A DNA stretch of 6,529 nt. It comes from Hyphomicrobiales bacterium. Its GTDB lineage: Bacteria > Pseudomonadota > Alphaproteobacteria > Rhizobiales > Devosiaceae. The stretch covers positions 1 to 6,529 of the forward strand of contig JAQGKB010000178.1 in assembly GCA_028290345.1 (NCBI GenBank). The letters are read 5' to 3'. The translations under genes and the position numbers were made by a program. This document shows positions 1-5,378 of the stretch, one piece after another. The first letter of the stretch is position 1; each line of letters begins with the position of its first letter. The notes beneath the pieces were generated by a model. It was not told the origin of the DNA, made no database searches, and was given only the letters and a program-made list of their open reading frames with translations.

Positions 1-2
1 AT

Positions 3-59
3 GGCGGCGAGGGCGCGTTCTATGTGCGCCTGCGCCGCACCGACAAGGTCTTGCGCTGA
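3..59 (+). CDS. C-terminal end of a probable Smr-domain protein (partial)
   Basis: Only the last 18 codons and a TGA stop at 57-59 are in the window; the frame begins at base 3. The peptide reads GGEGAFYVRLRRTDKVLR. The pattern GG-x-GA-x-YV-x-LRR resembles the C-terminal strand of Smr (small MutS-related) domains, which are nucleases or nucleic-acid-binding domains. An Smr gene upstream of a small Xre gene near hslU is also an arrangement I know from rhizobia. The stop overlaps the next start as TGATG, which suggests that the two genes are translationally coupled. The family call rests on a short tail plus context and is tentative. That this is the end of a real gene is more certain. Confidence 0.6.
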   Translation, partial: GGEGAFYVRLRRTDKVLR

Positions 60-430
60 TGACCCCTCTCGGCGCCCGGCTGCGGACGATGCGCGAAGAG
101 CGCGGCATCACCCTCAAGGACATGGCCAAGGCGCTGCGCATCTCCAGCGCCTATCTCTCCGCGCTCGAGCACGGCAAGCGCGGCAAGCCGACCTGGATCC
201 TGCTGCAGCGCATCATCACCTATTTCAACGTTATCTGGGACGAGGCCGAAGAACTGCAACGCCTCGCCGAACTGTCCGATCCGCGGGTGACGATCGAAAC
301 CGGCGGCTTGGCACCCGAAGCGACCGAACTCGCCAACCGGCTGGCGGTGGATATTTCACGACTCGACGTCGAGGATCTCAGCTTTTTGCGCAACGAAGTG
401 ATGAAGCGGGCAGGGCGGGCGAAGGTTTAG
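59..430 (+). CDS. Xre-family helix-turn-helix transcriptional regulator
   Basis: This 123-residue cytoplasmic protein has an N-terminal Cro/C1-type DNA-binding domain at about residues 4-45. Residues 18-26 (TLKDMAKAL) form the first helix of the helix-turn-helix. Residues 29-37 (SSAYLSALE) form the recognition helix, followed by the typical HGKRGKP tail at 38-44. The remainder (about 46-123) is predicted to be mostly helical, carries no recognisable ligand-binding domain and ends in a basic tail. The ATG at 59-61 overlaps the upstream stop by one base, and an AAGG at 45-48 can serve as ribosome binding site. It is therefore probably co-transcribed with the Smr-like gene. The regulator's targets cannot be read from the sequence. 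Short Xre proteins next to Smr and hslU recur in related genomes, so it is likely a conserved chromosomal gene rather than a phage remnant. Confidence 0.9.
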   Translation: MTPLGARLRTMREERGITLKDMAKALRISSAYLSALEHGKRGKPTWILLQRIITYFNVIWDEAEELQRLAELSDPRVTIETGGLAPEATELANRLAVDISRLDVEDLSFLRNEVMKRAGRAKV

Positions 431-477
431 TTTTTTGCGGGCTCGCTGCAGTAGCCCACCTCGCAATTGAAACCGTC

Positions 478-501
478 ATCACCCCGGTTTATCCGGGTGA
501 T
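478..501. repeat. REP-like palindrome, unit 1
   Basis: The arms ATCACCC (478-484) and GGGTGAT (495-501) are perfectly complementary. The stem continues with GG (486-487) against CC (493-494) around one bulged C, leaving a 5-base TTTAT loop. The unit begins CGTCAT and is followed by CCAG, the frame I associate with the abundant CGTCAT...ATCCAG palindromic repeats between genes in Hyphomicrobiales. A second unit with the same outer frame lies at 559-579. Confidence 0.6.
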
Positions 502-558
502 CCAGCCTTCGCTGCCTCGGTCGGGTGCTCGATCGGATCGCCATCCCATCATTCGTCA

Positions 559-579
559 TTCTCGCGCTCGACGCGAGAA
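559..579. repeat. REP-like palindrome, unit 2
   Basis: A perfect 8 bp stem, TTCTCGCG (559-566) with CGCGAGAA (572-579), encloses a 5-base loop CTCGA. It is preceded by CGTCA and followed by GCCAAG, matching the outer layout of the palindrome at 478-501, although the stem bases differ. Conserved pairing with a changed sequence fits a degenerate member of one repeat family. It has no U run, so it is not a standard terminator. Confidence 0.6.
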
Positions 580-692
580 GCCAAGACTTGGTGGCAAGCG
601 CTATCACCCGCAGACGACCGGGTTGGGGTTGAGGCCGGTGACAACAGCGCGAGCCGCGGGGGAAAAACGCCAGATTGCATGGCCTTAGCGTT

Positions 693-731
693 CCCTCCCC
701 CTTGTGGGGAGGTATCAAGGGTGGGGGTTCC
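693..731. repeat. CCCTCCCC palindromic repeat, copy near hslU 3' end
   Basis: The 20 bases from 693 to 712 are identical to positions 4586-4605 in the hisH-hisA gap. They are followed by a diverged tail that ends in GGGGGTTC in both places. The inner palindrome pairs CCTCCCC (694-700) with GGGGAGG (706-712) around the loop CTTGT. It ends about 9 bp beyond the hslU stop, so hslU mRNA would carry this hairpin in its 3' untranslated region. No U run follows on either strand. It may stabilise the 3' end or be a neutral dispersed repeat. Confidence 0.75.
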
Positions 732-739
732 TTGCCGCC

Positions 740-2056
740 CTACAACACGAACCGGCTCAAATCCGTGTCATCCGCCATCTTGCCGATCTTCTCGCGCACA
801 TAGCCCGCATCTATCCGCAGCGTTTCCCCGGATTTGTCCGGCGCCTCGAACGAGATCTGCTCGACCAGCCGTTCCATCACTGTCGACAGCCGCCGCGCAC
901 CGATATTCTCGACGCTGGAATTGACCTTCACGGCCGCATCAGCGATCGCCTCGACGGCATCCTGGGTGAAATCGAGCGTCACGCCTTCAGTACCCATCAG
1001 CGCCACATACTGCTTGATCAGGCTCACCTCGGTGTCGTTGAGGATGCGGATCAGATCCTCGCGCGTCAGCGCCTTGAGCTCCACCCGGATCGGCAGGCGC
1101 CCCTGTAGTTCCGGCAGCAGGTCCGAAGGCTTGCTGACATGGAAGGCGCCCGAGGCGATGAAGAGGATGTGGTCGGTTTTCACCGGCCCGTATTTGGTGG
1201 AAACCGTCGTGCCCTCGATCAGCGGCAGCAGATCGCGCTGCACGCCTTCGCGTGACACATCGGCCCCGCCGCGTGAGCCGGAATTGGAGATCTTGTCGAT
1301 CTCGTCGAGGAAGACGATGCCGTGGTTCTCGACCAGTTCGACCGCTTCGTTCTTCAGCTGCTCCTGGTCGAGCAGCTTGTCGGCCTCTTCGGCGATCAGC
1401 AGCTCGTAGCTTTCCTTGACCTTGAGCTTGCGCTTAACACCGCGCCCGCCCATCGCCTTGCCGAACATTTCGGAGAGATTGATCATCCCCATGTTCGCGC
1501 CGGGCACGCCCGGGATTTCGAACATCGGCATGCCGGTGCCCGCGGTCGGGGAAACCTCGATCTCGATTTCGGTGTCGTCGAGCTCGTTGTTGCGCAGCTT
1601 CTTGCGAAAGCTTTCGCGGGTCGAGGGCGATGCGGACGAGCCGACCAGCGCATCGAGCACGCGGTCTTCGGCGTTCTGGTGCGCCTTGGCCTGCACCTCG
1701 CCGCGCCGGCGATCGCGCAAGACGCCGATCCCGACCTCGACCAGGTCGCGGATGATCTGTTCGACGTCGCGGCCGACATAGCCGACCTCGGTGAATTTGG
1801 TGGCTTCGACCTTGATGAACGGCGCCTGCGCCAGCCGGGCTAGGCGGCGCGAGATTTCGGTCTTGCCGACGCCGGTCGGCCCGATCATCAGGATGTTCTT
1901 GGGCGTGATTTCCCGGCGCAGTTCAGCCGGCAGCTGCTGGCGCCGCCAGCGATTGCGCAAGGCCACGGCCACGGCGCGCTTGGCATCGGCCTGCCCGACG
2001 ATATAGCGATCGAGCTCGGACACGATCTCGCGCGGCGAAAAATTGTTTTCGGTCAT
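740..2056 (-). CDS. hslU: HslU (ClpY), ATPase and unfoldase subunit of the HslVU protease
   Basis: This AAA+ ATPase forms hexamers that unfold cytoplasmic proteins and feed them into the HslV peptidase. The 438 residues match the usual length of about 435-445. Visible motifs are Walker A GPTGVGKT at 59-66, the pore loop GYVG at 92-95 and Walker B IVFLDEID at 247-254. The variable I-domain lies between the pore loop and Walker B. Further motifs are PELQGRLPIR at 315-324 with the arginine finger near R320, and sensor 2 GARRL at 386-390. The C-terminus DLSRFVL is the conserved tail that docks into HslV and activates it. I chose the ATG at 2056, which gives the family N-terminus MTENNFSPREIV and follows GGAAAG seven bases upstream. 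An in-frame ATG at 2119 would add 21 residues unlike the family. It lies 86 bp after hslV and is presumably in the same transcript. Confidence 0.97.
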   Translation of the reverse strand: MTENNFSPREIVSELDRYIVGQADAKRAVAVALRNRWRRQQLPAELRREITPKNILMIGPTGVGKTEISRRLARLAQAPFIKVEATKFTEVGYVGRDVEQIIRDLVEVGIGVLRDRRRGEVQAKAHQNAEDRVLDALVGSSASPSTRESFRKKLRNNELDDTEIEIEVSPTAGTGMPMFEIPGVPGANMGMINLSEMFGKAMGGRGVKRKLKVKESYELLIAEEADKLLDQEQLKNEAVELVENHGIVFLDEIDKISNSGSRGGADVSREGVQRDLLPLIEGTTVSTKYGPVKTDHILFIASGAFHVSKPSDLLPELQGRLPIRVELKALTREDLIRILNDTEVSLIKQYVALMGTEGVTLDFTQDAVEAIADAAVKVNSSVENIGARRLSTVMERLVEQISFEAPDKSGETLRIDAGYVREKIGKMADDTDLSRFVL

Positions 2057-2060
2057 TTTG

Positions 2061-2069
2061 CTTCTTTCC
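2061..2069 (-). promoter_or_regulatory. Ribosome binding site fixing the hslU start
   Basis: On the - strand GGAAAGAAG lies just before the ATG at 2056, with the GGAAAG part seven bases away. This supports the 438-residue HslU over the longer open frame beginning at 2119. Confidence 0.7.
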
Positions 2070-2107
2070 GGGATGCCTTGCACAAGCGCATCCCCATCTT
2101 GCTTCCA

Positions 2108-2131
2108 GCCCATCGCCATCAGCCAATGGGC
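2108..2131. other. Intercistronic stem-loop between hslV and hslU
   Basis: GCCCAT (2108-2113) and ATGGGC (2126-2131) form a perfect 6 bp inverted repeat around 12 bases, in the 86 bp gap between the hslV stop and the hslU start. In the mRNA it would sit about 12 bases after the hslV stop. It lacks a U run and is too weak to call a terminator. It could mark a processing or stability element that sets the HslV:HslU ratio, or be chance in GC-rich DNA. Confidence 0.3.
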
Positions 2132-2142
2132 GGAACGGCGGG

Positions 2143-2703
2143 TTAGTCCAGTTCGATGCTTTCGAGGGTCACTTGCTCGTTGGTGTAGACGCAGATCTCG
2201 GCCGCGATCTTCATCGCCTTGCGGGCGATGGCCTCGGCATCGAGATCGGTATTGTCGGCCAGCGCCAAAGCCGCCGACAGCGCATAATTGCCGCCCGAAC
2301 CGATGGCGATGACGCCGTGATCGGGCGTCAGCACGTCGCCGGTGCCGGTCAGCACCAGCGAGTCGGTCTTGTCTGCGACGATCATCATGGCCTCGAGCCG
2401 GCGCAGATAGCGATCGGTGCGCCAGTCCTTGGCGAGCTCGACGGCGGCTCGCATCAGCTGGTCTGGGTATTGCTCGAGCTTGGCCTCCAGCCGTTCGAAA
2501 AGCGTGAAGGCATCCGCCGTCGCGCCGGCAAAACCGCCGATCACCTTGCCACCCGCCAACCGCCGCACCTTCTTGGCATTGTGCTTCATCACGGTCTGCC
2601 CGATCGAAACCTGGCCGTCGCCGGCGATCACCACCTTGTTGCCCTTGCGGACAGATACGATAGTGGTGCCGTGCCAGCCGGGGAAATCATTGTCCTGGGA
2701 CAT
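2143..2703 (-). CDS. hslV: HslV (ClpQ), threonine peptidase subunit of the HslVU protease
   Basis: This proteasome beta-type peptidase assembles as a double hexamer and degrades proteins delivered by HslU. The 186 residues carry a 12-residue leader (MSQDNDFPGWHG) before TTIVSVRKG. In the E. coli protein the corresponding threonine follows the initiator methionine directly. Here the nucleophile would be T13, exposed by self-cleavage after G12. The active-site lysine, K33 in mature E. coli numbering, corresponds to K45. The GDGQ motif is at 28-31, and the GFAGATADAFTLFERLE and SGGNYALSAALAL segments are typical of the family. The ATG at 2703 has GGAG six bases upstream. The gene heads the hslVU operon and diverges from hisB. 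A heat-shock sigma-32 type promoter would be expected, but no convincing match is visible. Confidence 0.97.
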   Translation of the reverse strand: MSQDNDFPGWHGTTIVSVRKGNKVVIAGDGQVSIGQTVMKHNAKKVRRLAGGKVIGGFAGATADAFTLFERLEAKLEQYPDQLMRAAVELAKDWRTDRYLRRLEAMMIVADKTDSLVLTGTGDVLTPDHGVIAIGSGGNYALSAALALADNTDLDAEAIARKAMKIAAEICVYTNEQVTLESIELD

Positions 2704-2838
2704 TCAACACTCCAAAAGGATTTCCCCGTATTTAGGACGATGCCGCCGAAATACAATGCCGCTTTTCGAGGCGTGCCCAACCTGTTAGAGCGTCGCCTGA
2801 GCGCTGGAGAACCCGCGTCGCGAACTGGAGTGCCACCA
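2704..2838. promoter_or_regulatory. Divergent promoter region of hslVU and hisB
   Basis: These 135 bp between divergent starts must hold promoters for both directions. Towards hisB, TACAAT at 2752-2757 is one mismatch from TATAAT, but no good -35 box lies at the right distance. Towards hslV, TTGGGC (complement of 2775-2780) and TTGTAT (complement of 2751-2756) are 18 bp apart, a weak sigma-70-like pair that uses nearly the same bases. If both are real, the two promoters overlap and could compete. I see no histidine-codon-rich leader peptide or T-box-like element ahead of hisB. The region assignment is solid; the individual boxes are guesses. Confidence 0.4.
2827..2830 (+). promoter_or_regulatory. 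Ribosome binding site fixing the hisB start
   Basis: GGAG lies eight bases before the ATG at 2839. The upstream in-frame ATG at 2740 has its AGGA only two bases away, which is too close, and would add 33 residues without family resemblance. Confidence 0.65.
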
Positions 2839-3426
2839 ATGCGCAAGGCCGAGATCGCCCGTAAGACCAACGAGACCGACATTTCGGTCGCCGTCAATCT
2901 CGATGGCACTGGCGTCCATTCCATGGCTACCGGCATCGGCTTTTTCGACCACATGCTTGACCAGCTGGCCAAGCACTCGCTCATCGATATCAGCGTAAGG
3001 GCCCAAGGCGACCTCCACATTGATTTCCATCATACCGTTGAAGATGTCGGCATCGCGCTCGGCGAGGCCATCAAGAAGGCCATGGGCGACAAGAAGGGCA
3101 TCCGCCGCTACGCCAGCGCCGACCTGCCGATGGACGGCACGCTGACCCGCGTCGCCATCGACGTCTCGGGCCGGCCGTTCCTGGTCTGGAAGGTCGAGTT
3201 CACCCGCGACAAGGTGGGCGAGATGGATACCGAGCTGTTCCGCGAATGGTTCCAGGCCTTCGCCATGAACGCGGGGGTGACCTTGCACGTCGAGACTTTC
3301 TACGGCGACAACAATCACCATATTGCCGAGAGCGCCTTCAAGGCGCTGGCGCGGGCGTTGCGTGACGCGGTCGAGATCGATCCGCGCGCCGCCGACCGCA
3401 TCCCCTCGACCAAGGGCACGCTCTAG
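2839..3426 (+). CDS. hisB: Imidazoleglycerol-phosphate dehydratase
   Basis: HisB converts imidazole-glycerol phosphate to imidazole-acetol phosphate, the sixth step of histidine synthesis, using manganese in a large cytoplasmic oligomer. The 195 residues match the monofunctional enzyme; there is no fused histidinol phosphatase domain as in E. coli. The two repeated half-domains show their metal-binding signatures. The first half has GFFDHMLDQLAKHS at 34-47 and DFHHTVEDVGIALGEA at 62-77. The second half has GDNNHHIAESAFKALARALR at 156-175, with H160, H161 and E164 as likely ligands. The C-terminus ends in PSTKGTL, as usual for the family. It is the first gene of the + strand cluster. The ATG is preceded by GGAG, and 54 bp follow before the next start. 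Confidence 0.97.
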   Translation: MRKAEIARKTNETDISVAVNLDGTGVHSMATGIGFFDHMLDQLAKHSLIDISVRAQGDLHIDFHHTVEDVGIALGEAIKKAMGDKKGIRRYASADLPMDGTLTRVAIDVSGRPFLVWKVEFTRDKVGEMDTELFREWFQAFAMNAGVTLHVETFYGDNNHHIAESAFKALARALRDAVEIDPRAADRIPSTKGTL

Positions 3427-3437
3427 CCCGCATCGGC

Positions 3438-3477
3438 AAACCCTTGCATCAGGGCCTTGCGGCGTGAGAAAGGGTTT
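3438..3477. other. Inverted repeat overlapping the DUF2628 gene's ribosome binding site
   Basis: AAACCCTT (3438-3445) and AAGGGTTT (3470-3477) form a perfect 8 bp inverted repeat around 24 bases, between hisB and the next gene. The right arm contains most of the ribosome binding site GAGAAAGGG (3466-3474). If it folds in mRNA it would hide that site. A smaller alternative stem, CCCT/AGGG at 3441-3454, uses the same left arm. The pairing is visible; the function is inference. Confidence 0.35.
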
Positions 3478-3480
3478 TCG

Positions 3481-3843
3481 ATGACCACTTTTTCGATCTT
3501 CCAGCGCGATCCTGCCAAAACGCCCGACCCGGCGCCGGCCGCGATCGCCGACCGCTTCTCCTGGCTCGCGGCAATCCTGCCACCGGTCTTTGCCATCCGG
3601 CATGGGCTGTGGCTGGAACTGCCGCTCTGGTTGCTCACGATGGTTCTTCTCGGTCTTGCCGGGCGTTGGGTGGGCGGCGACGCGGTTTTCTGGGTGTATG
3701 TCGCCTTCTCAATCCTCATCGGCTTCGAGGCCGCGAGCCTGCGCGGTGGTGCGCTGCGCCGTCGCGGCTGGCGCTACCAGACCGAAATCATCGCCCCGGC
3801 CGCCGACCTGGCGCAGGTCGAATGGCTGAAGCGGAAGGCTTGA
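3481..3843 (+). CDS. Small membrane protein, DUF2628-like
   Basis: This 120-residue protein of unknown function resembles the DUF2628 family. It begins with a short polar N-terminus. Three hydrophobic stretches follow at about 26-39 (FSWLAAILPPVFAI), 43-61 and 67-83. After these comes a basic segment RGGALRRRGWRYQ at 88-100, which should lie in the cytoplasm. The FSWL-x(4)-PP motif and the RRGWR motif after the last helix are what I recognise of the family. The ATG at 3481 follows GAGAAAGGG by six bases; a TTG at 3457 would add eight residues but has no better site. The stop lies one base before hisH. Such a gene between hisB and hisH recurs in Hyphomicrobiales, so it is probably conserved, yet no histidine-related role is known to me. 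Confidence 0.82.
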   Translation: MTTFSIFQRDPAKTPDPAPAAIADRFSWLAAILPPVFAIRHGLWLELPLWLLTMVLLGLAGRWVGGDAVFWVYVAFSILIGFEAASLRGGALRRRGWRYQTEIIAPAADLAQVEWLKRKA

Positions 3844-3844
3844 G

Positions 3845-4501
3845 ATGACCGAGTCCGTCACCATCATCGACTACGGTTCGGGCAACCTCCGCTCCGCCGC
3901 CAAGGCGTTTGAACGCGCCGCCAGCACACTGGACGATACGCCCGAAATCCTCGTCACCAACGATCCCGAAGCCGTGCGCCGCGCCGATCGCATCGTGCTG
4001 CCGGGCGTCGGCGCCTTCGCTGATTGCCGTGCAGGGCTGCTGGCCGTCGACGGCATGCGCGAAGTGCTGGAAGAGCGAGTGATCCGGCACGGCACGCCGT
4101 TCCTCGGCATCTGCGTCGGCATGCAGCTGATGGCCGAGATCGGACTCGAAAAGGGTACGCACCAAGGTCTCGGCTGGATTCCCGGCGCGGTGGAAATCCT
4201 GACGCCCAACGATCCGGCGCTAAAAATCCCGCACATGGGCTGGAACACGCTGTTCATCCTCGAACCGCACAAGCTCTTCGACGGCATCGAAGATGGCGAT
4301 GATGGGCTGCACGCCTATTTCGTGCACTCCTACCACCTCGCCACCACCGACGCCGCGAGCTTGATCGCCACCGCCGACTACGGCGGCCCGGTCACCGCCG
4401 CCGTCGGCCGCGACAATATGTTCGGCACCCAGTTCCACCCGGAGAAGAGCCAGATGCTGGGTTTGGCCTTGATCGGCAACTTTTTGCGATGGCGGCCGTG
4501 A
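3845..4501 (+). CDS. hisH: Imidazole glycerol phosphate synthase, glutaminase subunit HisH
   Basis: HisH is a class I glutamine amidotransferase that hydrolyses glutamine and channels ammonia to HisF. HisF uses it to turn PRFAR into imidazole-glycerol phosphate and AICAR. The 218 residues match the normal size. The N-terminus is VTIIDYGSGNLRS at 5-17 and the oxyanion region is LPGVGAF at 52-58. The nucleophile C90 lies in FLGICVGMQLM, and H198 and E200 in GTQFHPEKS complete the triad. The conserved YFVHSYH segment is also present. The start is one base after the preceding stop, and the ribosome binding site GGAAGG (3833-3838) lies inside that gene's last codons, which suggests coupled translation. 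Its partner hisF lies about 1.2 kb downstream. Confidence 0.97.
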   Translation: MTESVTIIDYGSGNLRSAAKAFERAASTLDDTPEILVTNDPEAVRRADRIVLPGVGAFADCRAGLLAVDGMREVLEERVIRHGTPFLGICVGMQLMAEIGLEKGTHQGLGWIPGAVEILTPNDPALKIPHMGWNTLFILEPHKLFDGIEDGDDGLHAYFVHSYHLATTDAASLIATADYGGPVTAAVGRDNMFGTQFHPEKSQMLGLALIGNFLRWRP

Positions 4502-4512
4502 GTTTCTGTGCG

Positions 4513-4628
4513 GCTGCAACCCCCTCCCCATCCCTCCCCACAAGGGGGAGGGTGCTCCCGACTGCACGCGCCCTTTCTTCCTTCACCCTCCCCCTTGTGG
4601 GGAGGGTCGGGGAGGGGGTTCTTGCAGC
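4513..4628. repeat. Large inverted repeat between hisH and hisA
   Basis: Two 35-base arms, 4518-4552 and 4586-4620, are inverted copies with only two mismatches, separated by 33 bases. The match resumes outside as GCTGCAA (4513-4519) against TTGCAGC (4622-4628), after a 3-base offset on the right. Each arm also contains its own palindrome: CCCTCCCC pairs with GGGGAGGG around five bases, at 4532-4552 and at 4586-4606. A related unit lies at 693-731. The element fills most of the 145 bp gap in an otherwise tight operon. It has no U run after the stem. It may reduce read-through, stabilise the upstream mRNA or be a pair of dispersed repeats. Translating it gives PSPLWGG-x-GRG peptides on both strands, which are spurious. 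Confidence 0.9.
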
Positions 4629-4646
4629 AAGCACGAGCGTTACCCC

Positions 4647-5378
4647 ATGATCCTCTTCCCCGCCATCGACCTCAAAGACGGCCAGTGCGTACGCCTGAAA
4701 CTCGGCGACATGGCGCAGGCGACGGTGTTCAACGACTCGCCCGCCGCGCAGGCCAAATCCTTCGAAGACCAGGGTTTTGAATATCTGCACGTCGTCGATC
4801 TCAACGGCGCCTTCGCCGGCGAGAGCGTCAATGGCGCGGCGGTAGAAGCCATCCTCGACACGGTGAAATTCCCCGTCCAACTCGGCGGTGGTATCCGCAC
4901 CCTGGCCCACGTCGAAAGCTGGCTCGGCAAGGGCCTTGCCCGCGTCATCCTCGGCACCGTCGCCGTACGCGATCCGGCGCTTGTGAAAGAGGCCGCAAAA
5001 AAGTTCCCCGGCCGCGTCGCTGTTGGCATCGATGCGCGCGGCGGCAAGGTGGCGGTGGAGGGCTGGGCGGAAACCTCCGAGCTCGACATCATCGATTTGG
5101 CTAAGCGCTTCGAAGGGGCAGGGGTCGCGGCGATCATCTATACCGATATTGATCGCGACGGCATTCTCACCGGCATCAACTGGGAGTCGACGCTGAAGTT
5201 GGCCCGGGCCGTCTCCATCCCCGTCATCGCCTCGGGCGGCCTGGCCTCCATGGACGACATTCGCCGCATGACGCAGCCCGATGCTCAGGTGCTCGAAGGC
5301 GCCATTTCTGGCCGCGCGCTCTATGATGGACGGATTGATTCACGTGAAGCAATTTCGCTGCTGAAGCGGGTGGCATGA
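4647..5378 (+). CDS. hisA: ProFAR isomerase (phosphoribosylformimino-5-aminoimidazole carboxamide ribotide isomerase)
   Basis: HisA catalyses the Amadori rearrangement of ProFAR to PRFAR, the fourth step of histidine synthesis, in the cytoplasm. The 243 residues form one (beta/alpha)8 barrel. The catalytic aspartates are D8 in FPAIDLKDG and D129 in AVGIDARGG. Phosphate-binding loops are LGGGIR at 79-84 and ASGGLAS at 195-201. The YTDIDRDG segment at 165-172 and GAISGRALYDG near the end are typical. The ATG follows only a weak GAG (4635-4637), and the gene comes after the inverted repeat. hisA may therefore depend on read-through from hisH or on a promoter I cannot see. Its stop overlaps the next start as ATGA. 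Confidence 0.97.
   Translation: MILFPAIDLKDGQCVRLKLGDMAQATVFNDSPAAQAKSFEDQGFEYLHVVDLNGAFAGESVNGAAVEAILDTVKFPVQLGGGIRTLAHVESWLGKGLARVILGTVAVRDPALVKEAAKKFPGRVAVGIDARGGKVAVEGWAETSELDIIDLAKRFEGAGVAAIIYTDIDRDGILTGINWESTLKLARAVSIPVIASGGLASMDDIRRMTQPDAQVLEGAISGRALYDGRIDSREAISLLKRVA

Larger units (their letters stand above)
431..739. other. Repeat-rich gap between convergent xre and hslU
   Basis: This 309 bp stretch lies between the stops of the + strand regulator and the - strand hslU. I see no credible gene in it. The open frames that cross it have no ribosome binding site and no family resemblance, and their composition follows the repeats. It holds a T6 run at 431-436 just after the xre stop and a weak GGGCT/AGCCC stem at 439-457. 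It also contains hairpins at 478-501 and 559-579 and a CCCTCCCC-type palindromic repeat at 693-731. No classical terminator (stem followed by a U run) is evident for either gene. Confidence 0.7.

Noticed and set aside
439..457. Stem GGGCT/AGCCC after xre as a rho-independent terminator
   Set aside because: The T6 run lies before the stem on the + strand and would be an A run after it on the - strand, so neither direction gives a stem followed by U's.
1..924. A 307-codon open frame on + across the regulator, the gap and the end of hslU
   Set aside because: It runs out of frame through the clear Xre gene and antisense to hslU. It shows no domain, is Arg/Ala/Ser-rich as frame shadows are in GC-rich DNA, and has no ribosome binding site.
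834..1409. A 191-codon + strand frame opposite hslU, and similar frames opposite other genes
   Set aside because: These are antisense shadows of strongly conserved coding sequence, with compositions typical of GC-rich complements and no recognisable motifs.
2057..2119. A 21-residue N-terminal extension of HslU from the ATG at 2119
   Set aside because: The extension is unlike the family N-terminus, and the ATG at 2056 has a good ribosome binding site.
2173..2838. A 222-codon upstream extension of the hisB frame, antisense to hslV
   Set aside because: The extension is the complement of hslV and the promoter region and has no family resemblance. HisB has a proper ATG and GGAG at 2839.
2704..2838. 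A histidine attenuator or leader peptide ahead of hisB
   Set aside because: No short frame with clustered CAC/CAT codons is present; the one in-frame upstream ATG (2740) encodes a histidine-free stretch.
4508..4780. Open frames in the hisH-hisA gap encoding PSPLWGG-x-GRG peptides on both strands
   Set aside because: The peptides are translations of the inverted repeat itself, which is why both strands give the same motif. They overlap hisA or hisH and have no start signals.
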